DNA from: Bedellia somnulentella
Lineage: Eukaryota; Arthropoda; Insecta; Lepidoptera; Bedelliidae
Reading direction: 5' to 3'
NCBI GenBank assembly: GCA_963576735.1
Contig: OY755173.1
Coordinates: 7,720,873 to 7,784,872 of the forward strand
Length of the DNA: 64,000 bases
Shown: one piece after another, positions 35,765 through 49,200 of the stretch
Position numbering within the stretch: position 1 is the stretch's first letter
How the letters are laid out: the number at the start of each line of letters is the position of its first letter
Position numbers and translations under genes: made by a program
Notes under the pieces: generated by a model
The model's database searches: none
Seen by the model: the letters and a program-made list of their open reading frames with translations, nothing else
What the model was told of the DNA's origin: nothing

Positions 35765-38700
35765 CTATACAAAGTTAGTTGATGTAAATTTCACTACCCA
35801 TCCAAGTTTTGATTTCATTTTGCTGTAGTCGGGTAAGTATATGACAGTCTTATCTTTTTTGATGCCCCACTGAAAAAGATAATTTTACTTTTATACTGGT
35901 TTTAGCCTGATTAACTGCCTCCGTGGCTAAACACAAAAATTAAATTCGTAAGAAACTTAATTTGTTGAGATATTGCAGGATTTAATCTGGTTATCCGAAA
36001 ATTAATATGATTAAGTGTTTGTAGAGTACGTTAAGCCATCGTTACTAACTCATGCTACCACCAAATATGTAATTCGTATATGTACTGCATGGTATGACGG
36101 GGATTATGGCCGAATTACCCTACTCAGGGTAAGCTAGCCTCACTACATGGATATTTGTTCAGTAGCTAACTTGATCAGTGGTCTTTGTCGGTATATTATT
36201 TATATTTACGAAATATTATTCTTATTATTATTTTATATCTATAAATAATCTTATAATTATATTATTAATATATCGATTTGATATGTACCACAAAACATTT
36301 CTGGAACGATTAAAGCAGATTGGTAGGAATAAAGATAGTGAGGTTTCCTATATTTCCGTAAATTCTTTTAATAATATTATGAATATCCTATCTAAAAAAT
36401 ACTTGCCTGCAACGGTCTCCCAGACTCCAACAAAGAAACCCTAATAGTAGCAACATTAATAAAATCAGTAATGTCCAATATGGCTAATTCATTATTCTTT
36501 GGCCACTCCAACACAATTGCATAGACTGCTTTCAAAGTACTATCTTTTGTTGGCCTCCCTGTAGGACTATGTCCATCGTAACCCTCTTTGAGGCAGGTGT
36601 ACCAAACGTTGTTGGAGACAGTATCATTCTGGATGTGCCAGGGAGAGGTACCGTATATTGCTTCGCCGTTTAATGAAAGCCATTTTCCTAGAGACAGGAG
36701 CCGCTCTTGAAATATAGGAGCTATTGTTCCCTCTTTTGATGGGCCCACGTTTATTAGGACGTTGCCTGAAAATAATAGGTCATTTTATTTTTGTACGCTA
36801 TAGAATAGATATTCGGTAAAACAATGTGTATGACATGAACTGACTGAGTTTGAATATCGGTTAAACATAAGGACTTTCAAATAAAAATTTATATCTTCTA
36901 ATAAAATCGTTCTACTACCTTATATCCAATATTTATTAGACGCAGAACAATATATTTAAAAGAAGGTGATGTACAATATCATTGGGTTCTTACCTCCGCA
37001 ACTTACAGTGGATACCACTTGGTATAATATATCATCATCACTCATGACTTGACTGAGTTGTAGGTTTCGCCTATAGCCCCAGGATTTTTTATCTACTGAA
37101 AAAGCGTTTTCATATTTATGTGACTGAATCACACCTGAAATAAAATTGAAAAGTCGTGAAATGACTCTATACATAGTCATCTTCATAACATGGAGCGACG
37201 CAAGTTAGATCGATGTAATGTTAGGCTAGTCTAGTTTTTCTTGCATAGATCACTGGGAGGAAGAGGCACCTAGTAGGACACCCCTTTCCACCCTTTTCTA
37301 AGTCAGTCTGTCGGTCATTAAATGGCTTTAGAAGAAAAATTTCACCGTTTTGTGTACTCAAGCATTCACGCCGTATATCCCCAAGGGGTTGGCAGAGGTA
37401 CTAATAATTCTGAACATCACGTGACATTGTCACCTGGTGTTCAGAGAAGTCATGTTTTGCATACGTACATAAATATGTGTCTTATAAATGTATTTACATT
37501 TAAATTAACTAAAGTTGTGACATACCGGGGTTGAATTTATCTCGGCAGTTGTAAAAGTCTCCGTGGCGGCATGGGATACCGATGCCCCATCGATCATTCA
37601 CCACAATATTGTCACTGACGGGGCTATAGTTATACAACCACGATAGAAACCCCGTTGAGTTCCAATAAGTATCAAAAGCGTCCCAATCGCCGTCTGACCA
37701 TAAAACTAAAGGCCTATAATCCTCAATAAGCTGAACTAAATCAGGCCACACTTTTCTGGTCATAAACTCATGGGTACTGAATAAATTTCTCATATCTTGT
37801 CGGTATAAAGGGTTAAACCATTCACAGAGAGAATAGTAGACTCCCATTGTAAGGTTTTTACTTCTCAGAGCTTCAGCTAGTTCTCCCACTACATCTCTCT
37901 TAGGCCCGATGTCCATGGAATTCCAGCTGAAAGACTGTTTCGAAGGAAACATGGTGAAACCTTCGTGATGTTTTGCAGTGATAACCACGTACCTGGAAGA
38001 AGATGAGACTTTAAGATAAAAGACCAAATAAATAAGTCAATTATTTATCGATAAGTGGATCTTTCTGCACAATAATGCTTCAAAAAAGCCTAAATTGTTA
38101 CTGAATGTTGATATTCTTTGGTGGTAAATTAAACAGCGAGAAAATTAAATTAGATTTCATATGTTGGCCAGGATCGTACAAAGCTGCGATCGGTAGTCTG
38201 CTTCCCCAATGGGAACTAACGGCGTGAGCATATGTATGTATGTATGATATTTTAAGCAAGAAAAAAGTTTATTCTTACTTGGCTCCTGATTGCTCAAACA
38301 AATCAACCCATTGTTTAGCATCAAAAAACTCAGCTTTGAACTGAATTGCAAACTCTTGATACGTGAAGTCTGGAGGGTAATTCTTCTTCATAAAATTAAC
38401 CAAATCCTTCTCTTTACCTGAAACATAAGAATATTATATATTGTGTAATAGTAGATTTTATAGACCTTATTTAATCTATCTATGTAGAAATGAGTCGCTC
38501 AGCGGAAAAGTGGCCCAACCCACATTTTTACACAAACAGAGTTAAGTAGGTATTTCTTTTCTATAAACGTGGAACTTCGAAACCATAGTGGCCCAAACTT
38601 GGTTTTTGTTGTTATTAATAGATGGCATTGGTCAATGTACTTATAATGTAATTAATTAATTAGTTAATCCCCATTATCTCCATACTTGATGTACTAGGCT

Positions 38701-39251
38701 TGGGCCACTTTTCCGCTGAGCGACTCAAATAGGCTATCAAGTACAGGATTGGGTTATAAGGCGGGTTATTGGGTTATAATCCTGTAATTGATAGCCGATT
38801 AAAGGGTAATGGTATATCCTCAACCACTTTTCTTTACAAAAAAGTAATTTATAGTTCTGTATTCGCCAACCCCATAATAGAGAGTAAGGGAAGGTAGTGG
38901 TTTTCCAAGCTTCCACTCGAGTGAACGTATATATCCCAAAAGTTGTATTACAATGTTAGTTGCATCTTGCTTGCATTTCGATAAATACTTACTTTTCCAG
39001 TTTATCCAAAACCATTCCGAATGAACACTTGGCACAGAGAATACTCCCCAGTGGACAAATATACCAATTTTGGCACGATCGTACCATTCTGGCAAAGGTC
39101 TTGTATCCAAAGATTTCCAATTAGGTTCATAAATTTCTCGTTTGTGTTCTATTTCACCATTATCTGTGAAATCGTCATGTAGTCCTGGCACTACGGCTGT
39201 GGTTAGCATTATTGTACTCAATAATATTGTATTTTTGCTAAATTGGGACAT
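35765..39251 (-). CDS. Fuca: Alpha-L-fucosidase (GH29), gene 1 of the tandem cluster
   Basis: GH29 enzymes release terminal alpha-L-fucose from glycans, in lysosomes or after secretion. Coding exons in transcript order: 39251-38993, 38417-38279, 37992-37526, 37134-36994, 36765-36407 and 35869-35765. They total 1470 bases (489 residues plus stop), close to the 466 of human FUCA1. The ATG at 39251 follows directly on a splice acceptor (ttgcag), so the 5' UTR is probably split. The N-terminus is a hydrophobic signal peptide ([17 protein letters not shown]). Motifs: [34 protein letters not shown] with the nucleophile Asp near residue 233; HKYENAF with the acid/base Glu near 297. The spacing of 64 equals that between human Asp225 and Glu289. 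The intron after exon 5 starts with GC (cag|gcaagt), while all the others start with GT. Intron 1 contains a MITE (38491-38727) and an RTE tail fragment lies at 38157-38249. Confidence 0.93.
38157..38249 (+). repeat. RTE 3' tail fragment in the second intron of fucosidase gene 1
   Basis: ggccaggatcgtacaaagct, then ctgcttccccaatgggaact and aacggcgtgagcatatgtat match the RTE terminus, inserted opposite to the direction of the host gene. Confidence 0.75.
38491..38727. repeat. MITE with a perfect 28-base terminal inverted repeat, in intron 1 of fucosidase gene 1
   Basis: tgagtcgctcagcggaaaag at the left and cttttccgctgagcgactca at the right, with the exact match continuing inward through tggcccaa. 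Length 237 bases. The target duplication is unclear (AA at most). Confidence 0.88.
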
Positions 39252-39259
39252 CTGCAATT

Positions 39260-40520
39260 ATTATAAAACATATATAAATTTTAGATTTACGCATTTCCCA
39301 GTACAAAGTAGTATAATTCACATACCTCAGATTTATTTCTATTGTAGGTACTATTTTTATTAGTTAACGTTATTTTAGTGTTAGTGAAAGCTTGACTGTA
39401 AATTTTGTTAATATGTATCTACTATTGTTAAGATTGTATAAATTGAATAGGCTCTTAAACCATTATACTGATTAAGAAAATCATTAATCAATCAATAATA
39501 ACCTATAACCTTCAGAAGAAATTTAGGCTATATCATCACCCTAAATTTAATGAGAGATGAGAAGTGATTGAAGATAACATTGATATTTGAAAAATTCCAC
39601 AATGCATGCGAAGCTAGGGCGGACTAACAGATGCGTTTCTTATTGGGACAAACACACTCCTCTGACTCATCTTCGCTTTTAGTATAATATGCCTCCGTTT
39701 TCGCCATTCTTGTTGTCTAGAGGTGGGGCAAGATCCAAGCTGCATGTTCCCGTTGATTCTTTTAAAATTAGTTAAACTTCTAAGAAGACGAGAGGTATGT
39801 AAGACAACAAGCTCATAGGGGGGAGGTGGTCATATCACCACGCTTGCTTGTCACTGGAGCGGAAAAGGGCTTAGGTTTTCCCTCACACACATAAATATTT
39901 CGTGAAAATCTCGTGCTTATTTAAACCAGAGGGGAGGGGAATTGGGCTGGTAATTATAACGAGTAGTCCCATTGAGGAGGGAGAGGTGCATGAACATTTT
40001 TTTTGGGCAATCGTATCTTCCGCAACCAGCGCGGCAAGTAGAAAAAAGTATCTTAGTATATTTCTCACACTATCATCACTATCATAGTTTTCTCTCACAA
40101 AATCACAAGAATACCTACTTACATTCTTGGAGCATGCCTTTTTAGCAGCTCGTATAATTGAATCGCGATGATAAATACTTTTTCAGTAACACACGCGACT
40201 AGTGCGATAGAAACACCACAAAGTTCCCAATATTCAATTCACGGTAACACAAAAGATCCGTTCGATACTAACATCGCAGTAAAACTGTGTTTTTGTTATT
40301 TTCCTCACGGTCTTCTCGCAAAATTACCAACACTATTATCTCCAAATTACACAATACACAATCACACGATTGTCAGTTTGTTTACCAAAGCTCGTGTTTG
40401 GGTTAAATTATTAAAAAATGCAATTAAACTCAATTGGTATTTTGTCTTGTAGTCCGGTTGTATCTCATGAATTCTTGGTAAAATTATATTCTATGAGATA
40501 ATTGCCGTGCAGTGTGTAGT
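39260..40520. other. Upstream region of fucosidase gene 1, no gene seen
   Basis: Contains no convincing coding sequence or RNA gene. The promoter and any 5' non-coding exon of fucosidase gene 1 should lie here, since the first coding exon begins at an acceptor. No TATA box could be assigned with confidence. Confidence 0.5.
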
Positions 40521-40524
40521 GTTG

Positions 40525-40764
40525 TTGTGTAGTGCCGGCTTAGAATGTCACTACACCTTTCTGTACGGGTGTAGTAAGAGGCGACTTAGGGTGTAAGGCT
40601 TTTTTTAAAGTGGTTTTAGGGCGATGCTGTTGGAGGCCCATCACCAACGATACTTTATTTCTATCATCTTGTCCTCTATCAATTTCCAGATGTGGCTGAG
40701 GAGTTTCTAGCTGTGAAGCTCTGGCTACCCCTTTTTGGAATTATGGCCGTGAGTATATGTATGA
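40525..40764 (+). mobile_element. SINE (RTE-ended), copy 8, diverged
   Basis: Plus strand: tgtgtagtgccggcttagaa, then gtagtaagaggcgacttagg and atggccgtgagtatatgtat. It lies between fucosidase genes 1 and 2. An RTE-like fragment (ggaatgttaagatggtttg, 40806) follows. Confidence 0.8.
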
Positions 40765-41280
40765 GAAAAAGCCTGATTTATAAAAGGTTTGAATGATATA
40801 AAATGGAATGTTAAGATGGTTTGTTGCACATAGAGAGTATGGATGTAGTGAATTGGTAAAAGAGATATATTGGGACAATAGAGATGGTAATACTTGTAAT
40901 GTCAGTAATCTCACTATTTTCCGAATTTGCGGATTTTGTAATTTTTGATAAGTGAGTATACAAGGTGATATTTGACGAATCAAACGATACCTCCGCAGCA
41001 ATTGGCTGAAGATCAGCGTCACAGTTATTGAATACTCAACATCTGTGGCATCTTGCTGAGCCAATGACCATTTTGATGCGTAGGACTCGTTTTAGATTTG
41101 TGTTTCTGTTGTTTTAACTATGTATTATTTTATGTGTTGCACGAATGTTATTTTTTGTTTTGTGTGTTGTACATATCTTATGCACCGAATAAATATTGTT
41201 TTTAATATTCTGTACTTCAGTTATAAATTCCGTTTAACCTTCGAAACAGCCACAGGACACGAATATAATTAGAATGTTTT

Positions 41281-41440
41281 GTTCATGAAAACCTCATGTG
41301 GGGATGATATCTAATAAATAGAATTTCGCACTAGGAGCCACTTGACACATAGCTCAATTGGCAGAGCGACGCGGGCGTATACCCGGAGGTCGTGGTTTCG
41401 GTTCCTGCTTGGGTCGAAATTTTTCTTTCCTTTATTGGAG
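41281..41440 (+). repeat. tRNA-derived SINE head
   Basis: tagctcaattggcagagcga, then gcgggcgtatacccggaggt and the decayed B box ggtttcggttcctgc. It is preceded by gaaaacctcatgtggggatg, a sequence found next to other copies of this family. Confidence 0.7.
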
Positions 41441-41447
41441 CGAAGCT

Positions 41448-42036
41448 CCATTTACCCCCGACTTTTGCATTTCTTTGTGATCGTACTCCTCCCAAACGGC
41501 TCAACTCAGAACCCTGAAATTTTGCATGGTTGTCAAGGACTATGTCTAGATGGTTTATGTCAATTTTGATAAAAATCGGAGGAATAATCACCATTAAAAA
41601 ATTATAATGTTAGTATATGGAAAAATTACGTAAAAAATGTCAGCGCGTGAAAATAGAAGCTATATTAATCATTTCGTCACGGGGTATGGTAGACTCGATC
41701 GAAACCTTACCTGAATAATAAAACATAAAAAAATAGTGATTTTGAGTCGACAACATCTATCCGCAAAATTCGGATTGTCGAGTATTTTGCTAAATTTTAA
41801 TGGCGCTGATTGCTGACAAACAAATCTTAGTCGCCATATTGACTGTCATCCGATGACATAAACGTTCCGTTTCATAATGTTATTCAATCGTTTCGCAAAG
41901 GACAAGGAGGTTTCGATTGAGTCTACCATACTCCTTAACGAAATTATTATTATTATAGATTCTATATACTTCAGTCGTTGACTTTTCTCGATAATATTGT
42001 TTTTGCCACTTTTGTATCCGCTGTAGTGCATTACCA
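41448..42036. repeat. Direct repeat, first unit (about 590 bases)
   Basis: Begins gagcgaagctccatttaccc and ends gtatccgctgtagtgcatta. It is repeated with few differences at 42210-42806. The opening ggagcgaagctcc is itself a small palindrome. No coding sequence recognised. Confidence 0.85.
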
Positions 42037-42209
42037 CAAACTATAAAGAGATTACTACGTAATTAGACTAACCACTGCCCTAGCTATCGACAAGACTTTA
42101 GTCTATGACGTGCGAACGTTTGCTTTTGGCATGTTTTGTTTTTATTTTAACGAAAGAATGACTAATTGGCTCTCCAATGCGTTATAGTGGTATGGGAACA
42201 TAATGATTT

Positions 42210-42806
42210 GAGCGAAGCTCCATTTACCCCCGACTTTTGCATTTCGTTGTGATCGTACTCCTCCCAGACGGCTCAACTCAGAACCCTGAAATTTTGCATG
42301 GTTGTCAAAGACTATGTCTAGATGGTTTATGTCAATTTTATTTAAAATCGGAGGAATAATCAACATAAAAAAATTATAATGTTAGAACCTATATGCAGAA
42401 ATTACGTAAACAATGCCAGCGCGTGAAAATAGAATCTATATTAATAACTTCGTCACGGGGTATGGTAGACTCGATCGAAACCTTACCTAAATAATAATAC
42501 ATACAAAAATAATGATTTTGAGTCGACAACATCTATCCGTAAAATTCGGATTGTCGAGTATTTTGCTAAATTTTAATGGTGCTGATTGCTGACAAACAAA
42601 TCTTAGTCGCCATATTGACTGTCACCCAATGACATAAACGTTCCGTTTCATAATGTTTTTCAATCGTTTCGCAAAGGACAAGGAGGTTTCGATTGAGTCT
42701 ACCATACTCCTTAACGAAATTATTATTATAGATACTATACTTCAGTCGTTGACGTTTCTCGATAATAGTGTTTTTGCCACTTTTGTATCCGCTGTAGTGC
42801 ATCACC
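42210..42806. repeat. Direct repeat, second unit (about 597 bases)
   Basis: Same sequence as 41448-42036 in the same orientation, separated from it by about 170 bases. Either two insertions of one element or the ends of a larger element that has collapsed. Confidence 0.85.
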
Positions 42807-43367
42807 AAATTGTAGTGCAGACTTTCAAACTACAACAAGCCTAGCAATTACGCAAGCAGGAACCTAGAACACGTTTGTTCGAATTCATGACTTATATCTA
42901 TTCCAGTCAGTAATGACAGTTTCTGCGTCTCTATTTGTATTAATTTGTTCTGATTGTACTCATTATGCCGAAAATCGTATTGAAGTAGCCGAAGTATTTC
43001 ATAAAATCTTTCATTGGTCGTGTATTTGTTTGTTGTTTCTCCTTGCATTTGGTAAATATTGTCACAATTCTGGCAAGTGGATGCAGCGAAGGGCTCTTCG
43101 TAACGATGGCAAATTTAGTATGTATGTCGGTATTCAGCCATACGCTAGGATACCCCTTATTGTTCGATAGGCCCCCTTAGGCCGCGCGCAGTAAGAGCTA
43201 CCATGGGGTATCCTAGACTGTTGCCGTCTACCTAGGCAGTTTGTGCTGACTGAAGAAAAGAGTATCTATAATAATAATTAATAGATAAAATCAATATACG
43301 AATCTAGACGAATCTATGACTTGCTTACCTTTAATATTCTTTGAGAACAGATGACTACAAAAGTATA

Positions 43368-43599
43368 CTTACTTACTTATACTCACTGCTTTAAATCCCT
43401 AGAAGGGGTAGCCAGAGCTAAGGATTTAGAAATTCCTCAGCCACTTTTGGAAAATTGAGTAGGGAAAAGATCGTGAAGTGAAGGTCATTAAACGCATCGC
43501 CCAAAAATCCCTTGAAAGCCCCAATACCGTTAGTCGCCTCTTACGTACACCCATCGGTAGAAACGGGGTAGTGCTATTCTAAACCGACACTACATGGCA
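43368..43599 (-). mobile_element. SINE (RTE-ended), copy 9
   Basis: Minus-strand copy with tail acttacttacttatactcac, missing about 15 bases in the middle. Located between fucosidase genes 1 and 2. Confidence 0.82.
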
Positions 43600-44629
43600 A
43601 TCTACCTATATTATGTACCTAGATGTGTATTATACGCCAAATTTCACCTGGGCGAAGCAGGTTTCTCATCTAGTTTTTTCATATTCGATCGTCCCAAAGT
43701 CACGTCTGTTTGCACTCCGACAGTTGGTGATTTTTCGAACTTTTGAACGCTAATAGACGAGTTTTAGAACATTTTTCCCAAAAATTTTTAAATTTTTTTT
43801 TTTCAAAAATTTGGTATTTAGCTACTTAGATATGTTTTTTTAAACAATGAAAATTGTAAACAATTTAAGTTTTCCAAAATCAGGACTGTAACTACATTGC
43901 AGTTTTGTGTAGAATCAATCACGCGTTTAGGTAAACCAACAAGTATATTCAAAGAATCATAACAAATTGCATAGCAACGCGTGATGAGATATTTGTAGAA
44001 TAAATCGTTCAACGATAGGTAATATCTGAGAATCAGGCAATTGCTCGCTTTGCTCCTTTTATTGGCATCCGACGGTCCTATGCCAACCTAGTTTATTAGG
44101 ACACGAATGTATTTTACAAGCAGTATGAAAATTTACAAGTGGAATCATCGTTTTCGGATTGAAGAGTAGACCCTCTAAATCATTCAAAGTTGATCGAAAC
44201 AAAGCGATCAATAGTCTCTGCTTAGCCCAATTCGAACTAATGGCGTGAGTATATGTCTGTAACTAACTATGCGGCTAAGAAAAACACTAAAATATTTCTT
44301 CTTGCAGGCCCTTGTAGTGGAAGTCACCCGAACGGCAACGGAGTGAAATATTTTAGGACTTTTAGATTGATTCTGCAACAACAAAATCCGTTTATTAACC
44401 GGATGCCGCCACATAAGTGGCGATGGGCGGAGAACATTGCCCGCAGAACTGACTGCCGTTAGGGCTCGAAGATTCTGTAGTGGCGACCACGTATTGGACG
44501 ACGCAGAGTTAGTAAGCCAACCACAAGATAGATTATGTTTGTCTTCATAGACACAACTATTATATTTTCAGCTAAAAGAAGGCTAAGCTCAAAGAAGGTC
44601 TGATTGAATCTTCTGATTGAAAAGATATA

Positions 44630-44787
44630 TCTATACTTATAATAAATCTGTAGAGAGGTCAATTCTGTACATTAAAAATATTTTCAAAATAACTATCAGG
44701 GGGTGATTAGTAATCGATACTGATGCCAAAAATGCAGTCAGTAAAATTTTTGTCTGTCTGTCTGTCTGTTCGTCTGTCTGTCTGTCC

Positions 44788-44818
<31 letters not shown>

Positions 44819-45609
44819 GGTTTGTATGTTCCTTATGGAAACAAAAACTACTCAACGGATTTTAACGAAACTTAGTAGAATTATTCTTTATACTCCTGGG
44901 CAGGTTAAAGTGTACTTTTCAGCAGAGTAGTGAAGGGGAATTTTGGGAATTTTTGGGAAAACCGGGGAAGTCACTCCATTTTTTTAGCTTCCGTCGCGTG
45001 TGCAGCCTTAATGGTTACAGTTACATAGAAATCATGTATCACGGAAATATTATACATAAAATTGTCTAAAAAATATCCTTCAACAGCATATGTCTATCTC
45101 TAATGGTTGACTCACAATAACACGTGTAACTCCTAATAGCTTAGCAGTTCTGTGCATCCTGATTATATTTATTTACTCTAACATTTATAGTTCTCTCATT
45201 CATCTATTATTTAAAAAAGTTTACATTAATACCTATTCAATAAAAAAAGAATCATAGAAATCGGTAATGAAACACCAAACTTATACATGAAATAAGCCGT
45301 CGCGTCCTGTCATCGCACGTGAATACTGAATCATGCTGGGTTATTTTTTAGTTAATGGTTGCGCGGGCAAAAGATAGCCGTGAGTATATGCATGATGTAT
45401 GCAAAATTTGTAACTCTGATTGTTTGTTTGCATGAGTTTATTTTCGGAGATACTGAACCATTCATTAAAGCGCTAAACAATCACAAAGCTTCACTATTCA
45501 GGAGTGCTATAAGTTGCGCTGAATTTCACAAAGGTTGAGCAGTGATTGAAGAAACCTCAGATATATTTTAAAACAACGCTACCCGTGCGAAGCTGGGCCG
45601 ATCCACTAG
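44630..45609 (+). mobile_element. Non-autonomous Helitron between fucosidase genes 1 and 2
   Basis: Begins tctatacttataataaatct after an A and ends cgaagctgggccgatccactag before a T. These ends resemble, from memory, lepidopteran Helitrons. An internal tctg repeat lies at 44751-44819. It is colinear with the outer parts of 59939-62418. Confidence 0.75.
44751..44819. repeat. TCTG microsatellite within a Helitron
   Basis: About 17 TCTG units with two substitutions. The homologous Helitron has a shorter run at 60060-60108, so the repeat is part of the element. Confidence 0.95.
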
Positions 45610-45914
45610 TGCTAAAATATTTTCCTAAATTTTTAAAGGCAAGAAAAGTAATTGAATGCTAAAGTGGAAGACTACGTTAATGGGACTAAAGATACAAAGA
45701 GAAATTCCAAGGTAACAAAATGTCAAAAGTTTCCTAAAATAAAAACTTTACAAATCCTACGAGTATGGTTTGGTCCTTGATAAAAATGGACAGAATTTGA
45801 ATAAATATAACACAAAAACTTGGATAAAATGTAATTTATTCATTTTGAAATAACGAAAACTTAACATACTTATAATTACGAGTACTCTTAAAACGACTTT
45901 ATTCTAGTTAGTAT

Positions 45915-46173
45915 TTATTTTGCATTGATTTTCAACGCCCATGCATGTTTTGACTTCACTCTGGCGTGATCTGGTAAACCAATTAATGTACTGTTGCCTT
46001 CAATCTTCCACTGAAAAAAATAATATACTATTATAATATTCTCACGAGGTTTGTTACGGGAAAAAGATACACTATATAAAGATTACACACATTTTTTAGT
46101 TCTTTAAAATTAAAATCTGTGCAACCCGAAAAAGTATAGATAAATTAAATGAATCATATTTAATACTAGTAGT

Positions 46174-46247
<74 letters not shown>

Positions 46248-49200
46248 AGACTGGAACCAACAAACTACATTGCGACTTTTTGAGTCTCACCTACTTTTAT
46301 TTTATTTATCAGGGTCGTGAGATTCAAGTAAAGGCATCATGAGGATATCCTAATGGCTCAAGTTTTGAATAGCCATGTGATCGATATAAGTAATTCTGTG
46401 GCATGCAAGATTAAACAATTAACTAAGGTATACTCACCGGCACAAAATCTGTCGAGCCCAGCATTTGTATAGTAACAGACGACACATTGAGATGCTCTCC
46501 CAAACTTCGGATTTCCAATAGATTATCTTCAGGCCATACCAAGAATATAGCGTACACTGCTTTTACAACATCTCCTTTTGTAGGTGGCGCTATGGGGTTT
46601 CTTCCATCAAAACCCTCTTTGACACATGTGTACCACACGCTGGTGGTTATAGTATCATTTTGGTGATACCATGGCGATGTGCCATATATTGCTTCGCCAT
46701 TAATAGACAGCCAATGACCAACAGACAAGAGACGCTCTTGGAATATGGGAACTATTGTACCCGATTTGGTAGGACCGACGTTGATCAATACGTTACCTAG
46801 AATAAATAATTAAAATGTTAAATAGTATGAAGTATGAAAAATAAAAGAGCATGTATGAAAATATTGATGGATGGATGTCTCTGCCTACCGCAATGGGAAA
46901 TAATGGCGTGAGTATATATATATATATGTATGTTAAATACGATCTACACACATTTTAATAGCAAACGATGATGGTCCCAAAAATAGTGACTGTATAATTT
47001 AAAGTTCTGTAGTGGGATAAAAACGACATTACGAGTATAACTGGGATGTTGCTCTTATAGGCTGATGCAACACGTCAAATATGATACTAAATTTTAAATA
47101 TCCGGATACAAACACAAATCACTGTTTCCTAATACTACACTACTTTATATACAGAAAGAAAATACGCAATAGAACAAGTCATCTGAGCTATGAGAAACAG
47201 ATAAGTGCAAGTCACAATCACTCGCTGGAAGTTCCGTAGAAAATTCCAGGTAGTCTACTATTATAATTAATCAATCAATCGGGTCTTCCATCCTAAAGTT
47301 ACAATAAACCACCTTCAGAACTTAATTATTCTTTCGAGGGTATATAGTTTGAACACAATTTATATTTGTTGAAATGTATATGTTTCTTACCTCCACAACT
47401 TACAGTAGAAACTATTTCGTAAAGTAATTCGTTCAGGGTCATCAATTCGGATAATTTGATATTTCTTCTATAACCCCAAGATTGTTTATCGATTGTAAAA
47501 GCGTTTTCCCACTTGTGTTTTTGCAGCGCTCCTGTAATTTTTTAAATAATAATTCTAACAACATCGAACCATCAAAAAAAAAACATACCATTAATCGCAT
47601 AATTTAAATCTTTTTGTTCATGAAAACCTCATGTGGGGATTATTACTAATAAATAATAAAGAATAAATAAAGGAAAGAAAAATTTCGACACAGGCGGGAT
47701 TCGAATCGGGTATACGCCCCCGTCGCTCTTGCCAATTGAGCTACCGTGTCAATGGCTGCCAGCGAGAAATTCTTCTATCCTTTATTTCTTTTACACGTTT
47801 TAGTAGTGTTTGCGTTTCCTATCTCCGAATTTTTTACTAATTCGGAAGGCCACTTGTCTATCTTTTCAGATAGAATGCAAATGTTGAAAACGCCTAGCTA
47901 TCACATAATTTAAATCTTTTTGGAGCCTTTATTTATTCTTTATTTATACCATTAATAGCCTTATACACGATCGGTTTCCGACCACCGACCATGTGTCCTT
48001 GGTCGGAACAACCGACTTTTGTATTCGTTCTACACGGTCGGTGGTTGGAATCAACTTGAGCAGTTCTATCGGAAGAGATGCGATTCCGACCAAGGCCGTT
48101 GACATCAACCAAATATTGGTTGGAACAACAGACTTCTACACAGTCCATTTTTATATCAACTCAACCAAGGACACGATGGTCGGTGGTCGGAAAGCGATAA
48201 TGTATAAGGCTTTTAAGTAATATACATTTTAAGGCAAAGACACAATTTGAAAGTATGTAAATGAAAAAAAAATGCCTGAATTTTTGTTGCATGAGTCACT
48301 AAAATCACTAATACGCACCAGGGTTATATCTGTCATTACAGTTGAAAAAATCTCCGTGATGGCATGGTATACCGATGCCCCACCTATCATTGACCACTAT
48401 TTCATCTTTGACAGGACTATCATTGTAGAGCCACGCAAGAAGACCAGTTGAGTTCCAGTAAGGGTCGAAAGCCTCCCAATCACCATCTGACCACAAGACT
48501 GAAGGTTTATAGTCCTTAATAAGCTGTAATATATCCGGCCATACTTTCGAAGTCGGGAATACTCGGGTGGTAAATAAATTGCTTTTATCTTCGAGATACA
48601 TTGGGTTGAACCATTCGAACAAAGAGTGATAGATGCCAAATTTGAGGTTCTCATTTCGAACCGCTTCAGCCAATTCGCCGATGACATCTCTACGGGGCCC
48701 AACGTCCATTGAGTTCCAACTGAAGGTCCTTTTTGATGGAAACATTGTATAGCCTTCGTGATGTTTACTGGTGATGACCACATATCTGGAATATATAATT
48801 ATTACATTTGATATAAAGACAAAGGTTACACAATGTCAATGCAAAGTTACAATTCCTAAGACTAACCCATGATATTTTGTCACCTAGTCTTTTGAGAACC
48901 CACTTTTTGCCTGGGCAATGTGCTGACACGATGGTGACTAAGCTAATTCGGTATGCAAAGTTTTTTTTTGGTATTTATTAAATTATGAATTCGATAGCAG
49001 ACACGAAAATAAAAGACTAATTTGAATATTTTTCATTTAAAATGAGTAATTGTAAAGTTATGATTTTTTAAAGATTGTTTAACTTTTGTACTTAATGACG
49101 TCATCAATCGAAAATATCACGTAGCGACATGCAAATAAAGCGAAATGTTTAATAAAAATGTTGCTAATTGCAAAACATTTCACGACTTTGTGATCTCAAA

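Noticed and set aside
36178..36444. Plus-strand open frame of 88 codons
   Set aside because: It overlaps the end of fucosidase exon 5 on the other strand and otherwise consists of AT-rich intron sequence with no recognisable protein features.
40168..40452. Open frame of 94 codons between fucosidase genes
   Set aside because: No recognised domain, no splice context, composition like its surroundings. It is likely to be chance.
44751..44819. Regular repeats that might be a CRISPR-like array
   Set aside because: The unit is four bases with no spacers, in an animal genome and within a Helitron.
48308..48783. A second minus-strand open frame overlapping fucosidase gene 2 exon 3
   Set aside because: It is out of frame with the conserved fucosidase motifs in the same bases and has no motif of its own.
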